From a virus: a stretch of DNA of 52,931 bases. Where the stretch lies: IMG/VR virus record IMGVR_UViG_3300033571_016046, positions 1-52,931 of that record; one strand, given 5' to 3'. The position numbers and the translations under genes were made by a program. Positions 19,201 to 29,265 of the stretch are shown here, piece after piece (the stretch's first letter is position 1; every line of letters starts with the position of its first letter). The notes under the pieces were generated by a model. The model saw only the letters and a list, made by a program, of their open reading frames with translations, was not told the DNA's origin and did not search any database.

Positions 19201-22200
19201 GTAGTATTCCTTACATACTGAGGAACTCCCTTATATGATAAATTAAATGTTTTTCTAGTTCCATTAAATGATACTTGAAGATCATCTAATTTAGCACTAG
19301 AAAGGTTTCCATCATTTACTATATGAGAGCTAATATAGTCAGTAACAGTACAATAATTTGAAGAACTATATACTGTGCTAAATGTTATATTAGAACCACT
19401 AATGTTATATTGAGTAGAATCTAAAACTTTGTTATCGACATTAACAATAACTGAATTTTTTCCATTTTTTGGAGTATATGGCTTACCATCAGAGAAAGTC
19501 ATTGCATAAGTGGTATTTACTCCATTAAATACTATAGGATTTATTACTTCACCGTAACTTGATGAATATTCTGGAGTAGTAAGTTTAAATTTAGTGTCAA
19601 ATCCAAATACAGTTTGATTATCCGAATCTGATACTAAAGTTCCATCAATCAATTGTTTATTAACTTCGTATATAGAATCTCTACCATAATCATAATCAAT
19701 TTTAGAAGATTCTATAAACTCTGTTACCCTTGCAATAGTACAATTTCTTGAATCTAGAATTTTTCTATCATTTAAATCTTGTGCTAAAATTCTTTGTGCA
19801 GTTACAGGCTCATTAATAAACCATCCAAATATCTCACCTTCAATTGACTCAGATAATGTTATTTGATTTCCAGATACCGTATAATCAGTTAATAGATGGG
19901 ACTGACCGACACCACGTACAAATAATACTAATTGTTGAGATGTAGATGGAGTATAATTTATTGTATATGTTGTTGAATTTACTCTAGTTAATATTAATTG
20001 GTTTAAAGTATTTGTATGTAAAATGAAACATCTAGATCCCCTACTTAAAGATTCTGTAATAGTGATAATGTTACCGTTTAAAGTAATGTCAGAAGTATTT
20101 TGAACGATACCGTTTACCGAGATTAATAAATGTTGTTTATTTGCAGGAGTAAATGGAAGTCCAATTGCTGTAAGAGGAATAGTACTACCAGTATTTGCAG
20201 CATAAACATCTAACACATCAAATTTTCCTTGAATTGTATACAAAGTTAGTTCATCTTCGTCATTAACAATAAATTTTGGAATAATATTAGTGTCAGAAAC
20301 TGAATATGCAACAAAAGGTTGTTGTAAAATACCACTATAAAATAGTAAACTAGATTTAGTTTCTTCATCAATCCCATTAATAAAATCAATGGTAACAGTT
20401 GAAACATATTCTCCTATCTCAAATTCAATCCCAGCAATAAGTTGAACTTCCATATAATTTTCTTCAATAGAAGAAATTTTTCCTTTTGCTCCACTAGAAG
20501 CTCCATAAATGTAATCACCAACATTAAACCCATCAATTCTAGTAATTGCAATATATTGTTCGGTACATTTTGAAAGTTTAAGTCCTAAATTAACTGGTGT
20601 AGTAGCAGAACTCCAGAAATTGGCAGAAAATACTACAGAACTCTTTACAATATCTTCTGTTCTTTCAAATCTTGATTTTCTTGATTGAATTGCCTTTTTA
20701 CCAAAAACTTTAAATCCTGCAGCATGGGTATTATTTTCTACTTCAGGCTTCCAATCAGTTATATTTTGCTGAGAAGATAATGTATACGACCAATCTTGAT
20801 AATAATTACTATCTAAAATTTTCTGAGTACTATCATTAAGGAATCCATAATTATTTAAAAATTCTGGAGCTATAGAAGAATATGAATTAGATCTTGCAGA
20901 TGCAGATGCTTTTCTTATATGAGCTATTTTTCCATATGGAAATCCATCAGATGTGTATACAGTATCAAATTCTTGAACTTCTCCCGAAAGTACTTTAAAT
21001 TCTAATGTGGATCCGTATGGATCAAAGTTTTTAATACTAGCAGTGGATTCATTTGTATTATTTCCTAATTTCAATATGTCATTAGCGAATATTCTTTTTC
21101 TTCTTATCTTTGCAGTTAGCACTGCTCCAGTACCAGTTAAAGAATCTACAGTTAATGTTGGAATTGATGTTAAATTAAATCCACCTCTAATAACTTCAAC
21201 TGAAAGAATAGTGCCTCGGTTTGCGATTACATTGAATTCAAAATTAGGATTTATTTGACCGTTGACTTTAATTTTATCTGTTGAAATATAATCAACTCCA
21301 CCATAAACTATCTCAACTTCATAAATTTCAAAGTTACCTAGAATTTTTGCAACATACGGAATATCTAAATCATATTGTATAGTTTTATTAGTAGTAAATT
21401 TTTCTCCGACTATTGAATAATTAAATTTCTTTAACTGCCCTATAGTATTGGAATCAAATTGTAACAACGCCCCACTTCCAGTATTGCTGGAGACACCAGA
21501 AATTTCTGGAAGTGAAATATAATTTGAACCACTATTTGAAATTGAAGCTGTATAAATTTCACCTATGGTATTAATTGAATCTGTGGTGTAAAAAATTTCA
21601 TCTATACCTTCTTCGGAGAAATCAGTTGGTTTTAGTACTCTAAATTTATTATAACTAATAATTTTAATAACTTCTTGAGGACCTTTTATTGCATAATCAA
21701 TTGCTCTTACCTCGTACAAATTGGTATTGACCAGTAGGTATAGAATTTCTGGAATTAAATCTGTTTTTATTTTTATTCCATCAGATTCAAATTTTATTGC
21801 ATTTGAATCCATATAAACTAATTGACCTTCAATGTCATAATAAAAGATTGCATTTGAAGTAAATGCGGTGTTAATTTTTACATTTTTGGCTCTATTTAAA
21901 AATACGGTATTTCCTTGTAAGGTTATATTTTGATATACAGTTTGATCTTTTGCGAAATCAAAATACACTGTATCTCCTAGTGCAAGACCGTGAGAACTTT
22001 GTGTAGTTACTTCAACATAATTTACAGAGTTTTCTCCTTCATCTTGAAGAGATAACAATGCGTAATCTAATATATTTTTTCCTTTTATTCTTGAAACATA
22101 CCCAGCGGCACTACTTCCTTTAGTTTCTCTATTATTTACAATTAATTTATCTCCAATTTTATAATTACTTCCTCCAGCTTCAACAACAATTTTATCGACT

Positions 22201-25200
22201 CCACCAGGAGTAATTTTATTTACATTAACAATAGAACGTGAAGTAGTTTTGAATTCTTTTGGATAATATGAATTTAATTGTTGATTAATTCTAGTAAATT
22301 TAGATGGTACTTTATCATTTCTTCTATCGCTACAAATGTTAAATTGATCCAAAGTTGAATAATATTCAAGTCCAACAAAGTATGGAAATTCATCGGTTAC
22401 AAAATATGCATAGGTTCCATTTGGAAATTCTGGAGTTATACAATATCTTCCATTATATTCGTCCAAAGTTCCATAGTCTTTTACATATTCATAATCTTCA
22501 ACAAAGACTCCCAATGGATACTGTGATGTAGTATGACCACCAACCCTAGTTGTTCTTAGTTTCCATGATGTTGTCATTTTAACTATATTTGATGTAGTAT
22601 CAAATTCACTAGAATATGCATACTTTCCATAAATTGGGTTTCCATCATATGCCCACCCTATGATTTGAGAATGTGATGCAGAAGAAACATTATAGAAATT
22701 ATTTAAATTTGTTGTTGATTTTAAAATTAAATATTGAGCATCAAATAATGCAGTAGGTAAATTATTTTTATTTAAATGTGGTATTAATAATGTATCAGAT
22801 GGAGTATTTGTAGGTTTTGGATCATCATCTGTAACGTTATATAGATATCCACCATAATCATCTGAAGTAAGTCTATTACTTAAATTAAAAGTCCAAGATC
22901 TTAATTCTGCTGATGCACTACCACCGCTTCCAGAGGGAATAATTCGGACAACAGGAGATATAGTATATCCAGTTCCAGGATTAATGATATCAATTGAAGT
23001 AATTCTTCCAGTAGAAACATCATTTCTAGCTCGTAAAATTGCTCCTGTACCTACACCATCAATTTGAACAGAAGGTTCAGTAAAATAATATAACCCTGCA
23101 TTATCTATTGGTACTGAAGTTATAGATCCATTTGCAGTAAATACAGTAAAAGATGCATTTGATCCTGCACTAATAGTTAATCTTGGGGTAGTTCTAAATC
23201 TGGTTGTTATGAGCCCATATACATCAATTTCCTGTTTATTATCTTTATCAAAATTTGCACCCGAAATTAATTCTCCACGGAAAGTGAATATATCTGCATC
23301 TGCCGTAGCTAGTGGAAGAGTCTGAGCATTCTTTCCGCCACCAACAATTCGTATTGTTGGTGAATTTAAATATCCTTTTCCTGGATTCTTAATGATAATG
23401 TTATCAATAATATTTGTAGTTTCGTTAAAACTTAAATCTAAATCAATTTGTTCAAAATCTACAGGGTTTCTAGTATCAGTTTTTATAGCTCCAGTTAGAT
23501 TTAATATAGTAAAATTATTTCTAAATGAAACAAATGTATTTCCACCTTCTACTGCGTCATCCTTATTAAAGTACAATCTAAATGAATTATTTGTAATATC
23601 ACCAACATAATATATAAAATTATTTCTTAATTGACCAATCTCTTCTATAGAACTTGTAAATGTTATTTTTTCTCCAGTAGTAAATCCATGATTTGTAATA
23701 TTTACAAGACTAAAAAATGTATCTAAGTTGGATTCATTAAATGTTTTTACATTTGCTGGATTATTATTAATAATTTCAATTCTTGGCTTTGATGTATATC
23801 CAGTTAAGACTGATGTACTTAATTTTGTAATGTCTACTTTGGAAAGACTACTAGAAATATATAAAAGAGTTCTTGTGGAGGTATTTGTAAGTACTGTATT
23901 ACTTCCTTCTACAAGAATTACTGGATATTTAAGATAATTAAATTGAGTATATCCACCAGAACTTGAAATGGGAACTTTATAGTTTCCAGGATTTCCAATA
24001 AAAATTTTATTTAAATAACCATAATTTATCTTATTCCCTTTTGGAGATTGTATTTCAATACCATCTATAGTAATTCCAACATTTCTTTTAGATTCTGTTA
24101 TTACTCCTTTTCCTTTTTGTACACTTATTGGAATTCTTCTTAAAAGTTTTTGATTATAGCAATTTTTTCTTCCTACGATTGATTGTAGGTATGGAGGAAT
24201 TCCAGAAGAAGTTACATAAGAAAACCCGTCATAAACATATACAGAGTTTACTCCTGTAGTATTTTCGTATGATGGTAATGTACTAGAAGTAATAGTAAAA
24301 TCTAAATTTAAATTCCAAGAAGTTATAGATGGTAGTGTAATCTTATTTTCTAATGTTGAATTAAATTCATATGATGTAGAAGAATACAAAGATCCTGTAG
24401 ATTCAACTGTTACATCAGAAATCAAACCAAGGGGTAATATTTGTACTGGTTCTTGAGTAAAATCACCATCAGTGTAAATGTCTAAGAAATATGGAATAAG
24501 ATTTTTTCCTTTATATTCCCATAAAATTCCATCTATATTTCTAACTCCAGAAGTGTGAGACGGAGATGCAATACTAGTAGTTCCAGAGTTTAATGCAATA
24601 TAGTAATAATTCCCAACATATCTATAGTCACCTTCTTTTATTGGTTCATTTGCATTGAATGGAATAGTTTTTGTATTCTTTCCATATGCATAAACTTCAG
24701 TATTTACTGGAATTACAAAAGAATTAGTATAATCACTAACATAGACACAATTAAAAAATTGATTTGCACTACGAGATTGATAGAAGAATACTCTGCCATC
24801 AATAAAGATATAACCTTGTTCTAGTGGAAATCCAGTTGCGTCATCTACAGTAATAGTTTCAAATTTAATTCCTCCAAATATTAGACTATATGTACCAGTT
24901 CTTTCAATTACTACTTTAGTTGAAGGTACAGCAACAATATTTTTATAATCTGCATTAGCTTCTATTGAAAATTCAAATATATCTGTTGAAATATTGCTAA
25001 ATTCAGTTACTTCTAAATTTACTCCTTTAATTCCACTCTCTAAATCTTGTTGTTGAATTATAGAAAGTAATCTAGGTATGACTACGGTATTATTTACAGT
25101 TTTATATAAGTTATTTTTTACTATCTTACCATGAATAATTTTTTTACCATAATATGTGGATGAAGATGGTTTAATAGTATTGTTTTTAGGAAATTCTAGT

Positions 25201-26678
25201 TCAGGATCTAAAGAAATAATTTGTACGGATGGATTGCCCTTTCTATTGATATCTGTTCTTGGATACGCTTTTGAAATAAAAGCCCTAGGCTCTTCAAATC
25301 CTTCTCCAATTAATTCATCGTCTACTCTGAAATATCCTGACGTATTATATAAAGTTAATTCATTTGAACCAGCGTCCCAGAATTCAACTCTTCCAGAACC
25401 AGTATTTGATTCATTATATACAATTTGGTCTTGATTAAAAGTTCTTTCACTTACTCTACATGTAATAGGACCTACGTAACTGATTCCTCTATTAAAAATG
25501 TTAATTTGAGTAATAGCTCCAGAAGAGTCAATATCAGTAACTTTTACTGTGGCTGTTTGAGGAATAATATTAGTTGTATCATTTTTAATTCCAAATCCAG
25601 ATCCAATTACTTCAATTTTTGGCGGATTTATTAAATTTCCAAATGAATCTTTTCTATTATCATAATCTTGTCCACCATTAATAATAGAATACCCAACAAT
25701 CCTTACAATTTTTATTTGAGAGCTGGAAGGAATTGTAAATTTTGCTGGATTGTTTATTGTAATAGAATTTTCAGTTGTATTTTTTGAAAGTACTATAGTT
25801 TCTTCTTGTAGTGAAGTATTGATTACTTGATCATTTACTTCAATATTATCAACAGAATTTAAATAAATTTTAATTGCTCCGACAGAAACATTTTGAGTAT
25901 TTGTTTTTAAAATATCTGGAAGCTGAAATCCAACCCCTCCACTGTAATTGGTTAGAACTATTTTTGCTCCACGACCTCTATTTCTTACACGAAGTTTAAT
26001 CTTCTTATCATTGAATAAAATTCGGAATAAAATTTTATGTGAGTTTAAACTTCCTTTTGAAGTATAAAAACTTTTTACTTGAGTTAAGAAACTGCTTAGA
26101 TTTAAATCCGATACTAATTTTTTTGGAAGATTTGGTGAAATCTCCGCAGTTACTCTTCTCAGAAATTCTGATGTAAAAGTAGATGCAATATTTTCTACTT
26201 TATCTCCAACACTATGCTGATGTATTTTTGTTTTAGTATCTAAATTTAATTCACTATCTTGTAAAATTACATTTGTAGAAGGAACTGTTTCCAATACGAA
26301 TGCACTGGTTCCCCTTACACAACCATTGAACGTGGTTAATGTTTTTGATCGGTAAAATATTATTTCTCCATTGATTTTAATGTACCCATTATTTGCGGGA
26401 AATCCTTTAGTGCTTGCTGCAGTAATAATAGTATCAGTTAACGATACTGCACTTTGTAATTCGGTATATTCGGTTAGTTCAGTCGCAGTAAAATTTTTAA
26501 TGTTATAGTAATCTAAAAGATTAGAAATAACATCTAGAGGCTGATATTTAGATTCTAGAGACTCGTAATACGAAGTCAAGAATGATATAAATTTTCTATT
26601 ATTTTGTGAAACAAAAGATGGAAATTGACTTCCAATTAAAGTTGAAAGGTCTACTAGGTTTTCTTCTAAGTTTCTCAT
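16215..26678 (-). CDS. 7: Giant gp7-position baseplate wedge protein with YHYH domain
   Basis: At 3487 aa it is more than three times T4 gp7 (1032 aa). The N-terminus FPSFVSQNNRKFISFLTSYY with ESLESKYQPL is the start pattern of cyanophage gp7-type wedge proteins. Residues about 1340-1436 contain a YHYH-type domain: GWAYDGNPIYGKYAYS, then LDEYNGRYCITPEFPNGTYA and FPYFVG. Many segments carry GxGYxxxPxVxI beta modules. Residues about 2170-3090 hold about ten repeats of 80-100 aa with the core VNGxxxxxxxDYTxxGxxIT. It sits between genes 6 and 8 as in T4 and overlaps gp6 by ATGA. Functional equivalence to gp7 is inferred from position and N-terminus. Confidence 0.85.
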   Translation of the reverse strand: MRNLEENLVDLSTLIGSQFPSFVSQNNRKFISFLTSYYESLESKYQPLDVISNLLDYYNIKNFTATELTEYTELQSAVSLTDTIITAASTKGFPANNGYIKINGEIIFYRSKTLTTFNGCVRGTSAFVLETVPSTNVILQDSELNLDTKTKIHQHSVGDKVENIASTFTSEFLRRVTAEISPNLPKKLVSDLNLSSFLTQVKSFYTSKGSLNSHKILFRILFNDKKIKLRVRNRGRGAKIVLTNYSGGVGFQLPDILKTNTQNVSVGAIKIYLNSVDNIEVNDQVINTSLQEETIVLSKNTTENSITINNPAKFTIPSSSQIKIVRIVGYSIINGGQDYDNRKDSFGNLINPPKIEVIGSGFGIKNDTTNIIPQTATVKVTDIDSSGAITQINIFNRGISYVGPITCRVSERTFNQDQIVYNESNTGSGRVEFWDAGSNELTLYNTSGYFRVDDELIGEGFEEPRAFISKAYPRTDINRKGNPSVQIISLDPELEFPKNNTIKPSSSTYYGKKIIHGKIVKNNLYKTVNNTVVIPRLLSIIQQQDLESGIKGVNLEVTEFSNISTDIFEFSIEANADYKNIVAVPSTKVVIERTGTYSLIFGGIKFETITVDDATGFPLEQGYIFIDGRVFFYQSRSANQFFNCVYVSDYTNSFVIPVNTEVYAYGKNTKTIPFNANEPIKEGDYRYVGNYYYIALNSGTTSIASPSHTSGVRNIDGILWEYKGKNLIPYFLDIYTDGDFTQEPVQILPLGLISDVTVESTGSLYSSTSYEFNSTLENKITLPSITSWNLNLDFTITSSTLPSYENTTGVNSVYVYDGFSYVTSSGIPPYLQSIVGRKNCYNQKLLRRIPISVQKGKGVITESKRNVGITIDGIEIQSPKGNKINYGYLNKIFIGNPGNYKVPISSSGGYTQFNYLKYPVILVEGSNTVLTNTSTRTLLYISSSLSKVDITKLSTSVLTGYTSKPRIEIINNNPANVKTFNESNLDTFFSLVNITNHGFTTGEKITFTSSIEEIGQLRNNFIYYVGDITNNSFRLYFNKDDAVEGGNTFVSFRNNFTILNLTGAIKTDTRNPVDFEQIDLDLSFNETTNIIDNIIIKNPGKGYLNSPTIRIVGGGKNAQTLPLATADADIFTFRGELISGANFDKDNKQEIDVYGLITTRFRTTPRLTISAGSNASFTVFTANGSITSVPIDNAGLYYFTEPSVQIDGVGTGAILRARNDVSTGRITSIDIINPGTGYTISPVVRIIPSGSGGSASAELRSWTFNLSNRLTSDDYGGYLYNVTDDDPKPTNTPSDTLLIPHLNKNNLPTALFDAQYLILKSTTNLNNFYNVSSASHSQIIGWAYDGNPIYGKYAYSSEFDTTSNIVKMTTSWKLRTTRVGGHTTSQYPLGVFVEDYEYVKDYGTLDEYNGRYCITPEFPNGTYAYFVTDEFPYFVGLEYYSTLDQFNICSDRRNDKVPSKFTRINQQLNSYYPKEFKTTSRSIVNVNKITPGGVDKIVVEAGGSNYKIGDKLIVNNRETKGSSAAGYVSRIKGKNILDYALLSLQDEGENSVNYVEVTTQSSHGLALGDTVYFDFAKDQTVYQNITLQGNTVFLNRAKNVKINTAFTSNAIFYYDIEGQLVYMDSNAIKFESDGIKIKTDLIPEILYLLVNTNLYEVRAIDYAIKGPQEVIKIISYNKFRVLKPTDFSEEGIDEIFYTTDSINTIGEIYTASISNSGSNYISLPEISGVSSNTGSGALLQFDSNTIGQLKKFNYSIVGEKFTTNKTIQYDLDIPYVAKILGNFEIYEVEIVYGGVDYISTDKIKVNGQINPNFEFNVIANRGTILSVEVIRGGFNLTSIPTLTVDSLTGTGAVLTAKIRRKRIFANDILKLGNNTNESTASIKNFDPYGSTLEFKVLSGEVQEFDTVYTSDGFPYGKIAHIRKASASARSNSYSSIAPEFLNNYGFLNDSTQKILDSNYYQDWSYTLSSQQNITDWKPEVENNTHAAGFKVFGKKAIQSRKSRFERTEDIVKSSVVFSANFWSSATTPVNLGLKLSKCTEQYIAITRIDGFNVGDYIYGASSGAKGKISSIEENYMEVQLIAGIEFEIGEYVSTVTIDFINGIDEETKSSLLFYSGILQQPFVAYSVSDTNIIPKFIVNDEDELTLYTIQGKFDVLDVYAANTGSTIPLTAIGLPFTPANKQHLLISVNGIVQNTSDITLNGNIITITESLSRGSRCFILHTNTLNQLILTRVNSTTYTINYTPSTSQQLVLFVRGVGQSHLLTDYTVSGNQITLSESIEGEIFGWFINEPVTAQRILAQDLNDRKILDSRNCTIARVTEFIESSKIDYDYGRDSIYEVNKQLIDGTLVSDSDNQTVFGFDTKFKLTTPEYSSSYGEVINPIVFNGVNTTYAMTFSDGKPYTPKNGKNSVIVNVDNKVLDSTQYNISGSNITFSTVYSSSNYCTVTDYISSHIVNDGNLSSAKLDDLQVSFNGTRKTFNLSYKGVPQYVRNTTDVFTIKNNLFLIPDTTSHTVAQNKITLTQAPTSSDNIKFAYFNRQLGLTPNTNLIIDPIQTFDGNLDTFPITIDGVLFTPVSVYNLYVIRSGVYQRPNIDFTTSTSNITFSQAPVTGEEIIIFYSYNNLNINQYLTDFISNGSSSTVNLGMIPPNEDDLFVLRNGVFQNPLIDFTLSSSNLTFTTPLISGEPIFIMYTTASIKIGVTSAVNNTIVLNTMDYNTHINGVLSQIQSMILYVNGVPKIYNKDYTISGTTITLLGPAIDSTTTVFVIKYPNLTFVDDIEYFPDGNRTRFKLLYNGQNLTQSEILSDADILISKNGIILDPGTQYNINVARTFVDFTIAPLANDNLVAIKMNNSVHVPLTLVNGNTYSTTANITSYNLKNVVIFSNNTWKFYDAGDFTYNFTNSRFTLSSSHTTGVLFGIIFDGDFKYLDQLNTPFNGTNNLFNMFIGEENFIPDTYTSLTPVASNIVINKNGKILDPGVEYTLNGTIGSQVQFSVAPISSDKIEIRSIGHFVKLDSITSNIAGNTTFNLRLNGTPYYPNGTIERPRKHENQLIVYKDGNIQSPLYDYYVDNDKLIFINPFTASKLVILDYVGTYKDVEITDTNYTISVGDKIQLGGEFESRKVTEIVSPTILKTETYTGRKASGFSAIAAVNSSSRKLTGITIISGGSGYSYPVILRTKGIGISAKAVANVDQIKGNAITTPVTIEYNGRNLFGTPSLIPTTYGYVYNKNILESSSVSISTILRTSLNNSSEIIKLRNCLNFPQNPPVIEVVTLLGYPGGSGAVFRAFVSKNRIRKVEVVSGGSGYNEKYTVLNVTGGGGFGCLLVPTINTTTGEILSVSVKNEGESYDTFKAIIYDDTNTIQSETIEYTYSSHISNTIVVTNYTGNGTTTVTASVASTSGFTIGDIITISGASGTQQEKLNGSWLIASVNTSNNTFTFVVNSSVTSGIYSEDLGVSTRTVDTLFGCTRSSSPISHDLNSKIYSDNYL

Positions 26679-28810
26679 GAGCAGATATTTGTAGTCTCTG
26701 GAGTGAATGTATCAAGTGTTGGGTTAATATTTGGATCTGTTCCTGGATCTCCTTCTCCACCAGTTCCACCATCGGATGGTGGAGATGTAAATGTACTTCC
26801 ATCTGGATTCGTAGTAGTTGTACTCCCATCTGGATTTACTGTAGTAACACTTCCATCTGGATTTACAACAGTAGTTCCAGGAACATCATCGAATGGAGAA
26901 TTGCCAGATGAGTCTCCATTTGAATCATTTGATGGAGTTGGCAATACAGGTTCTGGATTTAATGTATCATTATTAGCATCATTTACATCAATAATTTCAT
27001 ACTGATATTGTTCAAGAACTGGGAAGGTATCAAATCCAGTAGTAAGATCTGGGAAAACAGGAATTACATAGATATTTATTGGAGTGTCTTGGCATGAAGT
27101 TAGAGTAAAATTAATTTTTCCACTATCATAATCAATTTCTCCAACCTTAGAAATTATTCTTCCAGATACAGTAGATAAGTAAATATTTTTATCCACATCA
27201 CAACCAGAAAAATCATCGCTTAATGAACATAAAAATACTGGCTCAGCGATTCCTTTAACACAAAATAAATCACTAATTAGAGTATACTTTGATGAAAGTT
27301 TACTCTTAATTTTTGTATAAAAATCTACTTCATATTTAAATTCTATATTATTGTATAAATTAATTACTCTTCTGTATAAAGTTCTAATTAAAATATATTT
27401 AATAGATGAATCAATTGCTTCTAAATCACAAAGTAGTTTGGAAGAAGAATAAACTCCACCAAAATTTTTAAATTCATCACTGAAATTAAAGTTTAATATT
27501 GCACTATCAATCAGACTCTTTATTTGAGCTGAATTTTTTCTAGTTTTAGTTTGATCATATACAATTACAGGTTCAACTTCAATATAGAAAGGAATTGCAT
27601 CAATAATTACAGGAGTGATTGATCCTACAATATAATTTTTAATCTCATTTACTATTCTAATTTTTTCTCCCTGACTTATAAGATCTCCTACCTTTGGTTT
27701 AATGCAAATAATTACTTTTCCAAATTGAGGTGGGGAAAGTTTCTCTCCACCTGTAATATTAATCAATTCTGAATTTGCGTAGATAGTTTGAATAATACTT
27801 TCATAGTCAGATGGAGTTACTGCTCGTTGTTGTGCAGAATACCATCGAGGCGCTCTGTATTTAATTGATTTGATGTCTTCAAATTCAGAACCTCCATCGG
27901 TTTTACCTAATATTGCAGGTACAATATTTGAAGATGGAATAATTTCATCTGGTACTACATTTCTAGTTCTAGAACCTACAACAGTACCAACAAAATTAGT
28001 AGGAAGAATTGTAAAATTATTACAAACAGAACCATTAGTTACAACATATCTAATAATTACAATTTCACCATTTTCTAATTTTCTTCCAATTACATTATCG
28101 CCAAATACAATTTCGTATTTTTGATCTTGAATCTCTTCTATGAAAAATACTTTATCTGATGAAGAAACTCCTACAATTGAGGTTTTTCTTGTGTAGAAAT
28201 CTTCTACTGATTCTTGTTGATTCAGAGTAACTCCAGTTTCATCGGCAATAATGGAAACTGTAATAGAAGATACATCAACAAAGTTGTTGGGAACAAAAAA
28301 TCTTTGATTTTCGTTATTTTCGTCTACAACATATGAAATTGTAAATTCAAGTCCTTCCTGAAAAGTAATATTTTCAAAGTTTACTGTATTATTTCTATTA
28401 GTATTAATTAAAATATCATCACGTAAAATATAAGTATATGATTGATTATTTTGAACTATTGAGAATACTGGACCTGCTAATATTTTTATTGAATCATACA
28501 ATGAAACTCCAGTAACGGAAATATTACAGCTAAGTTTAGAAGACGTATATGAATTCGGAGTATATCCTAATTTTTTAGCATGTGATACTACGTTATCACG
28601 GATGACTGCAGTATCGAGATTTAACTCGTTTGCAATCATGTTTGCATTATACGATGTGTACATCGTATTGTAAGCTAGTACATCAACAAGCATTGAAAGG
28701 TTTGAACCTTCAAAATCATAATCTTGAAAGTCTGTTTTAGTCTTTATGTAATTTTTAATAGATGCTTTTATCTGCTCAAATTCAAGAGCAGCAACTGATG
28801 GTAGTTCCAT
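26675..28810 (-). CDS. 6: Baseplate wedge subunit gp6 (baseplate J-like)
   Basis: The 711-aa protein (T4 gp6 is 660 aa) forms the inner ring that holds the wedges together. The N-terminal signature is clear: FEQIKASIKNYIKTKTDFQD, SNLSMLVDVLAYNTMYTSYN, ANELNLDTAVIRDNVVSHAK. The middle has the J-like core (KYRAPRWYSAQQRAVTPSDY, then VIICIKPKVGD). The C-terminal 70 residues are unusual: repeats of NPDGSTTT type followed by a Pro/Gly-rich run (about residues 640-690). The stop overlaps the start of the giant downstream gene by ATGA. Confidence 0.96.
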   Translation of the reverse strand: MELPSVAALEFEQIKASIKNYIKTKTDFQDYDFEGSNLSMLVDVLAYNTMYTSYNANMIANELNLDTAVIRDNVVSHAKKLGYTPNSYTSSKLSCNISVTGVSLYDSIKILAGPVFSIVQNNQSYTYILRDDILINTNRNNTVNFENITFQEGLEFTISYVVDENNENQRFFVPNNFVDVSSITVSIIADETGVTLNQQESVEDFYTRKTSIVGVSSSDKVFFIEEIQDQKYEIVFGDNVIGRKLENGEIVIIRYVVTNGSVCNNFTILPTNFVGTVVGSRTRNVVPDEIIPSSNIVPAILGKTDGGSEFEDIKSIKYRAPRWYSAQQRAVTPSDYESIIQTIYANSELINITGGEKLSPPQFGKVIICIKPKVGDLISQGEKIRIVNEIKNYIVGSITPVIIDAIPFYIEVEPVIVYDQTKTRKNSAQIKSLIDSAILNFNFSDEFKNFGGVYSSSKLLCDLEAIDSSIKYILIRTLYRRVINLYNNIEFKYEVDFYTKIKSKLSSKYTLISDLFCVKGIAEPVFLCSLSDDFSGCDVDKNIYLSTVSGRIISKVGEIDYDSGKINFTLTSCQDTPINIYVIPVFPDLTTGFDTFPVLEQYQYEIIDVNDANNDTLNPEPVLPTPSNDSNGDSSGNSPFDDVPGTTVVNPDGSVTTVNPDGSTTTTNPDGSTFTSPPSDGGTGGEGDPGTDPNINPTLDTFTPETTNICS

Positions 28811-28813
28811 GTA

Positions 28814-29230
28814 CTAGCTTTCTCTTACGAGTAAAAATTCTACGTTTTGTAATGATTGAGGAAGACCTACAATATAATACTCAATATAAACATTAAATTC
28901 ATTTGAATCTTCTTCTGAGTTTATAGTAATATTACTTAATCTAACACGGGATTCAAAATTTTTTATTATATCTTCAATTTCTTGAATTAAAGTATTAATA
29001 GAAAATGAAGTTGTCAACTCAAAAAGGTATGAACTGGTATTAGTTCCAATTAAAGGACTAAACAATCTTTCTCCAAGTTTTGTTAAAACTAAATTTTTTA
29101 CTGATTGTTTAATTGCTTCTTCATTTTTTAATACAACAACATCATTAGTTATTGGATTCTTAAAAAAACTAAAACTAATGTCTTTAAAAGACCTAGAAAT
29201 TTTTCCTAGTTCTTCCGAAACAGTTGACAT
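28814..29230 (-). CDS. 25: Baseplate wedge subunit gp25 (gpW/gp25 family)
   Basis: A 138-aa protein (T4 gp25 is 132 aa) of the lysozyme-fold-like wedge family shared with T6SS TssE. Visible hallmarks are FKNPITNDVVVLKNEEAIKQ, SVKNLVLTKLGERLFSPLIG and, near the end, IEYYIVGLPQSLQNVEFLLV. It initiates sheath assembly around gp6 and gp53. It lies 3 bp from gene 6, as part of one operon. The SD-like AGGA lies 4 bases before the ATG at 29230. Confidence 0.95.
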   Translation of the reverse strand: MSTVSEELGKISRSFKDISFSFFKNPITNDVVVLKNEEAIKQSVKNLVLTKLGERLFSPLIGTNTSSYLFELTTSFSINTLIQEIEDIIKNFESRVRLSNITINSEEDSNEFNVYIEYYIVGLPQSLQNVEFLLVRES

Positions 29231-29265
29231 TTATCCTATGTTAATATGTTATATTATATAGGTAA

